DNA from: an uncultured Saprospiraceae bacterium
Lineage (GTDB): Bacteria > Bacteroidota > Bacteroidia > Chitinophagales > Saprospiraceae
Reading direction: 5' to 3'
Length of the DNA stretch: 64,000 nt
NCBI GenBank assembly: GCA_937941765.1
Contig: CALDGQ010000011.1
Coordinates: 1 to 64,000 of the forward strand
The notes beneath the pieces are model-generated. The model saw only the letters and a program-made list of their open reading frames with translations, made no database searches and had not been told where the DNA came from. This document shows positions 62,582-64,000 of this stretch, one piece after another (within the stretch, counting starts at the first letter, position 1; every line of letters begins with the position of its first letter). A program made the position numbers and the translations under genes.

Positions 62582-62640
62582 CGAAGCAGCCCTCCTTTTT
62601 TTAAGGAGGGTCGAAACAAAGTTTCGGGGTGGATCCTACG
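62582..62640. repeat. Dispersed repeat, family R2 (copy 2)
   Basis: CGAAGCAGCCCTCC, then AAGGAGGGTCG forming a hairpin, an AAACAAAGTTT hairpin and CGGGGTGGATCCT. The same blocks as at 163-217, here 59 bases and with the extra AAACAAAG. It lies in the gap between the terminator at 62466 and the rpmA terminator. Open frames in this gap are repeat shadows. Confidence 0.72.
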
Positions 62641-62802
62641 CAAGAAGCTCCTATATTTCAAGACTTATGGTAGCTCGCCAAACTGACAAAGTCCTGCGTT
62701 TAGTGGATGCACCACCCGAAATTTTACTCACTCAAATCAACATAACCCTCCAAAATAAGACAGGGATATCTGATTAATCCAGGAATGTCTGACCAAACCT
62801 AA

Positions 62803-62838
62803 CAAAAAAAACCGTCCCAACTTTCGTCAGAACGGTTT
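62803..62838 (-). terminator. Terminator of rplU-rpmA
   Basis: Read on the minus strand, AAACCGT pairs with ACGGTTT across about 17 bases (CTGACGAAAGTTGGG), followed by eight T. It closes the ribosomal protein transcript. Confidence 0.8.
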
Positions 62839-62864
62839 CAATATTTTTAATCGTAGAAGTTGAA

Positions 62865-63644
62865 TTAATCCAACTTACCACCATCTAATTTATCTTGCCA
62901 AGCTTTCAACAAAGACCACTTTCCTTCAGCAGCCATTTTCGCTTGTGTAGGCCAAGTAGCAGGATCGTGTGCCGCGAAATTACCATCAGCAGCATCCAAT
63001 ACTTCCTTAATTTTCGAAGCCATTGTGTTACCTAGTTTTTCCCAAGTATCAATTCCAGCTGCAACCAATACTTCACCAATTTTAGGACCGATACCTTCAA
63101 CAGCAGTCAAGTCATTCAGCTTCATACCTTTTGGCATTTCAGAAGTTGAACCACCAACATTTGGTGTAACGTGTGGAGTAGAAGTGGTTTCAGTCACTTT
63201 AGTTTCTGCCTTTGGAGCTTCAGCTTTAGGAGCAGCAGCCTTTGGTGCTTCTTTTTTAGGAGCAGCTGTTTTCTTTGGAGCTGCCGCTTTTTTAGCCTTA
63301 GGAGCTTTAGCAGCAGGAGCTGGTGCATCCGATTTAGGAGCAGCACTCTTTACTTTTTTAGCTTTTCTTGGCTTAATTGTTATTACACCTTCAGCAGGAA
63401 GGATACTAACATAAGTTTTATTATTTCTCTTTTTTCGAAAAACAACGGTACCATCGACCAATGCATGAATAGTATGATCTTTACCCATGTTGACATTGTC
63501 TCCAGGGTGAAATTTTGTACCTCTTTGTCTGATAATAATGTTACCAGCGATCGCTTGCTGACCACCGAATAGTTTTACGCCAAGACGTCTTCCAATACTG
63601 TCACGTCCGTTATCCGTACTACCTACACCTTTTTTATGTGCCAT
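62865..63644 (-). CDS. rpmA: 50S ribosomal protein L27 with a long linker and helix-hairpin-helix C-terminal domain
   Basis: This 259-residue protein is three times the usual length of L27 (about 85-95). The first 90 residues are a normal L27 ([44 protein letters not shown]) and reach into the peptidyl-transferase centre. Residues about 93-170 are an Ala/Lys/Pro/Glu-rich flexible linker with KAxAP-type repeats. Residues about 173-259 form a helix-hairpin-helix domain ([20 protein letters not shown]) and end in [20 protein letters not shown]. Such domains bind nucleic acid. In Bacteroidota I know a similar tail on L21; here it sits on L27. It follows rplU by 33 bases on the same strand. Confidence 0.92.
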   Translation of the reverse strand: MAHKKGVGSTDNGRDSIGRRLGVKLFGGQQAIAGNIIIRQRGTKFHPGDNVNMGKDHTIHALVDGTVVFRKKRNNKTYVSILPAEGVITIKPRKAKKVKSAAPKSDAPAPAAKAPKAKKAAAPKKTAAPKKEAPKAAAPKAEAPKAETKVTETTSTPHVTPNVGGSTSEMPKGMKLNDLTAVEGIGPKIGEVLVAAGIDTWEKLGNTMASKIKEVLDAADGNFAAHDPATWPTQAKMAAEGKWSLLKAWQDKLDGGKLD

Positions 63645-63677
63645 TGTTTTAAAATTTTCAGATTAGTAATTTAGAGA

Positions 63678-63989
63678 TTATCCTACAATCGAGTTGATCT
63701 TGATTTTTGTAAAGCTTTGACGGTGTCCGTTTTTCACACGGTAACCTTTACGTCTTTTCTTTTTGAAGACAATTACTTTGTCTCCTTTTTGATGACCAAG
63801 AACCGTAGCTGATACAGATGCACCAGCTAATTGAGGTGTTCCTACATTCACAGTACCTCCATTATCAACCAAATTTACTTGGTCAAAAGAAACACTGTCA
63901 CCTTCTTCAGCATCCATTTTGTGAACAAAAATCTCTTGATCTTTTTCAACTTTGAATTGCTGTCCTGCTATAGTAACGATTGCAAACAT
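63678..63989 (-). CDS. rplU: 50S ribosomal protein L21
   Basis: This 103-residue protein is of ordinary length, without a C-terminal extension. The opening MFAIVTIAGQQFKVEKDQ and the C-terminal KRRKGYRVKNGHRQSFTKIKI are family hallmarks and bind 23S rRNA. First gene of the rplU-rpmA pair; its promoter is probably outside the window on the right. Confidence 0.97.
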   Translation of the reverse strand: MFAIVTIAGQQFKVEKDQEIFVHKMDAEEGDSVSFDQVNLVDNGGTVNVGTPQLAGASVSATVLGHQKGDKVIVFKKKRRKGYRVKNGHRQSFTKIKINSIVG

Positions 63990-64000
63990 TTTGATTTATT

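Noticed and set aside
62508-62777. 89-codon open frame after the DUF3822-like gene
   Set aside because: It is largely a translation of the R2 repeat, and the other R2 copy (77-298) gives a similar artefact.

Overview
The window reads as a chromosomal segment of an AT-rich, gliding-type Bacteroidota, most like the Saprospiria (Lewinella/Saprospira relatives). The evidence is type IX secretion (T9SS) C-terminal sorting domains of both type A and type B, a PorP/SprF-like protein beside an SprB-repeat adhesin, HYR/Ig-like, SdrD-B and PKD repeat giants, promoters of the Bacteroidota form TTG-N18/19-TAnnTTTG, and a lack of strong Shine-Dalgarno sequences. The taxon is inferred, not measured.

Layout. 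1-2230: two dispersed-repeat pieces, a lipid A-type acyltransferase (minus strand) and a Tat-exported glycosylasparaginase. 2231-3361: a NarL/LuxR-type response regulator behind a 24-bp tandem repeat. 4114-33472: a 29-kb surface-protein locus, the most interesting part of the window. It holds a small cohesin protein, a 2267-aa SprB-repeat protein with four N-terminal cohesin-like modules and a type B sorting domain, a PorP/SprF-like membrane protein, and then four consecutive paralogues of 1312-1721 aa. Each paralogue has HYR/Ig-like repeats, a dockerin-like module, its own cohesin-like module and a type A sorting domain. I read this as a candidate exported cohesin/dockerin scaffold with no recognisable enzymes. 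34069-35934: EGF-like lipoprotein, ruvX, def. 36423-40337: a lipoprotein, a PKD/type B protein and a membrane protein, bracketed by two copies of a hairpin repeat. 40342-43131: a possible gene remnant, rnhA, a large nested inverted repeat, a TatD-family nuclease and tRNA-Ser(GGA). 43203-47810: a proton-channel operon (ExbB/TolQ-like, small membrane protein, two ExbD) followed by a minus-strand GntP-type permease and a third, duplicated ExbD. 48181-56610: a 2809-aa adhesin with about 14 SdrD-B-like repeats. 56772-62447: DUF4293-like protein, VOC protein, FAD oxidoreductase, OstA/LptA-like protein, BatE-like protein and an unknown protein. 62865-63989 (minus strand): rpmA, with an unusual helix-hairpin-helix extension, and rplU.

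How the parts may work together. PorP/SprF-like proteins are known partners of type B cargo, so the SprB-like protein and its neighbour probably form an export pair. Four cohesin-like modules on that protein face four dockerin-bearing neighbours; this numerical match suggests, but does not prove, non-covalent assembly on the cell surface. The ExbB/ExbD cluster probably makes a proton-driven motor for outer-membrane energisation, though no TonB or TolR-specific partner is visible.

Intergenic DNA carries several families of hairpin-forming repeats (near 65-217, 35978-36058, 40741-40807, 41599-41828, 45559-45772 and 62582-62640). Several sit exactly at gene ends or starts. Intergenic leaders in the surface-protein locus are unusually long (roughly 170-1000 bp).
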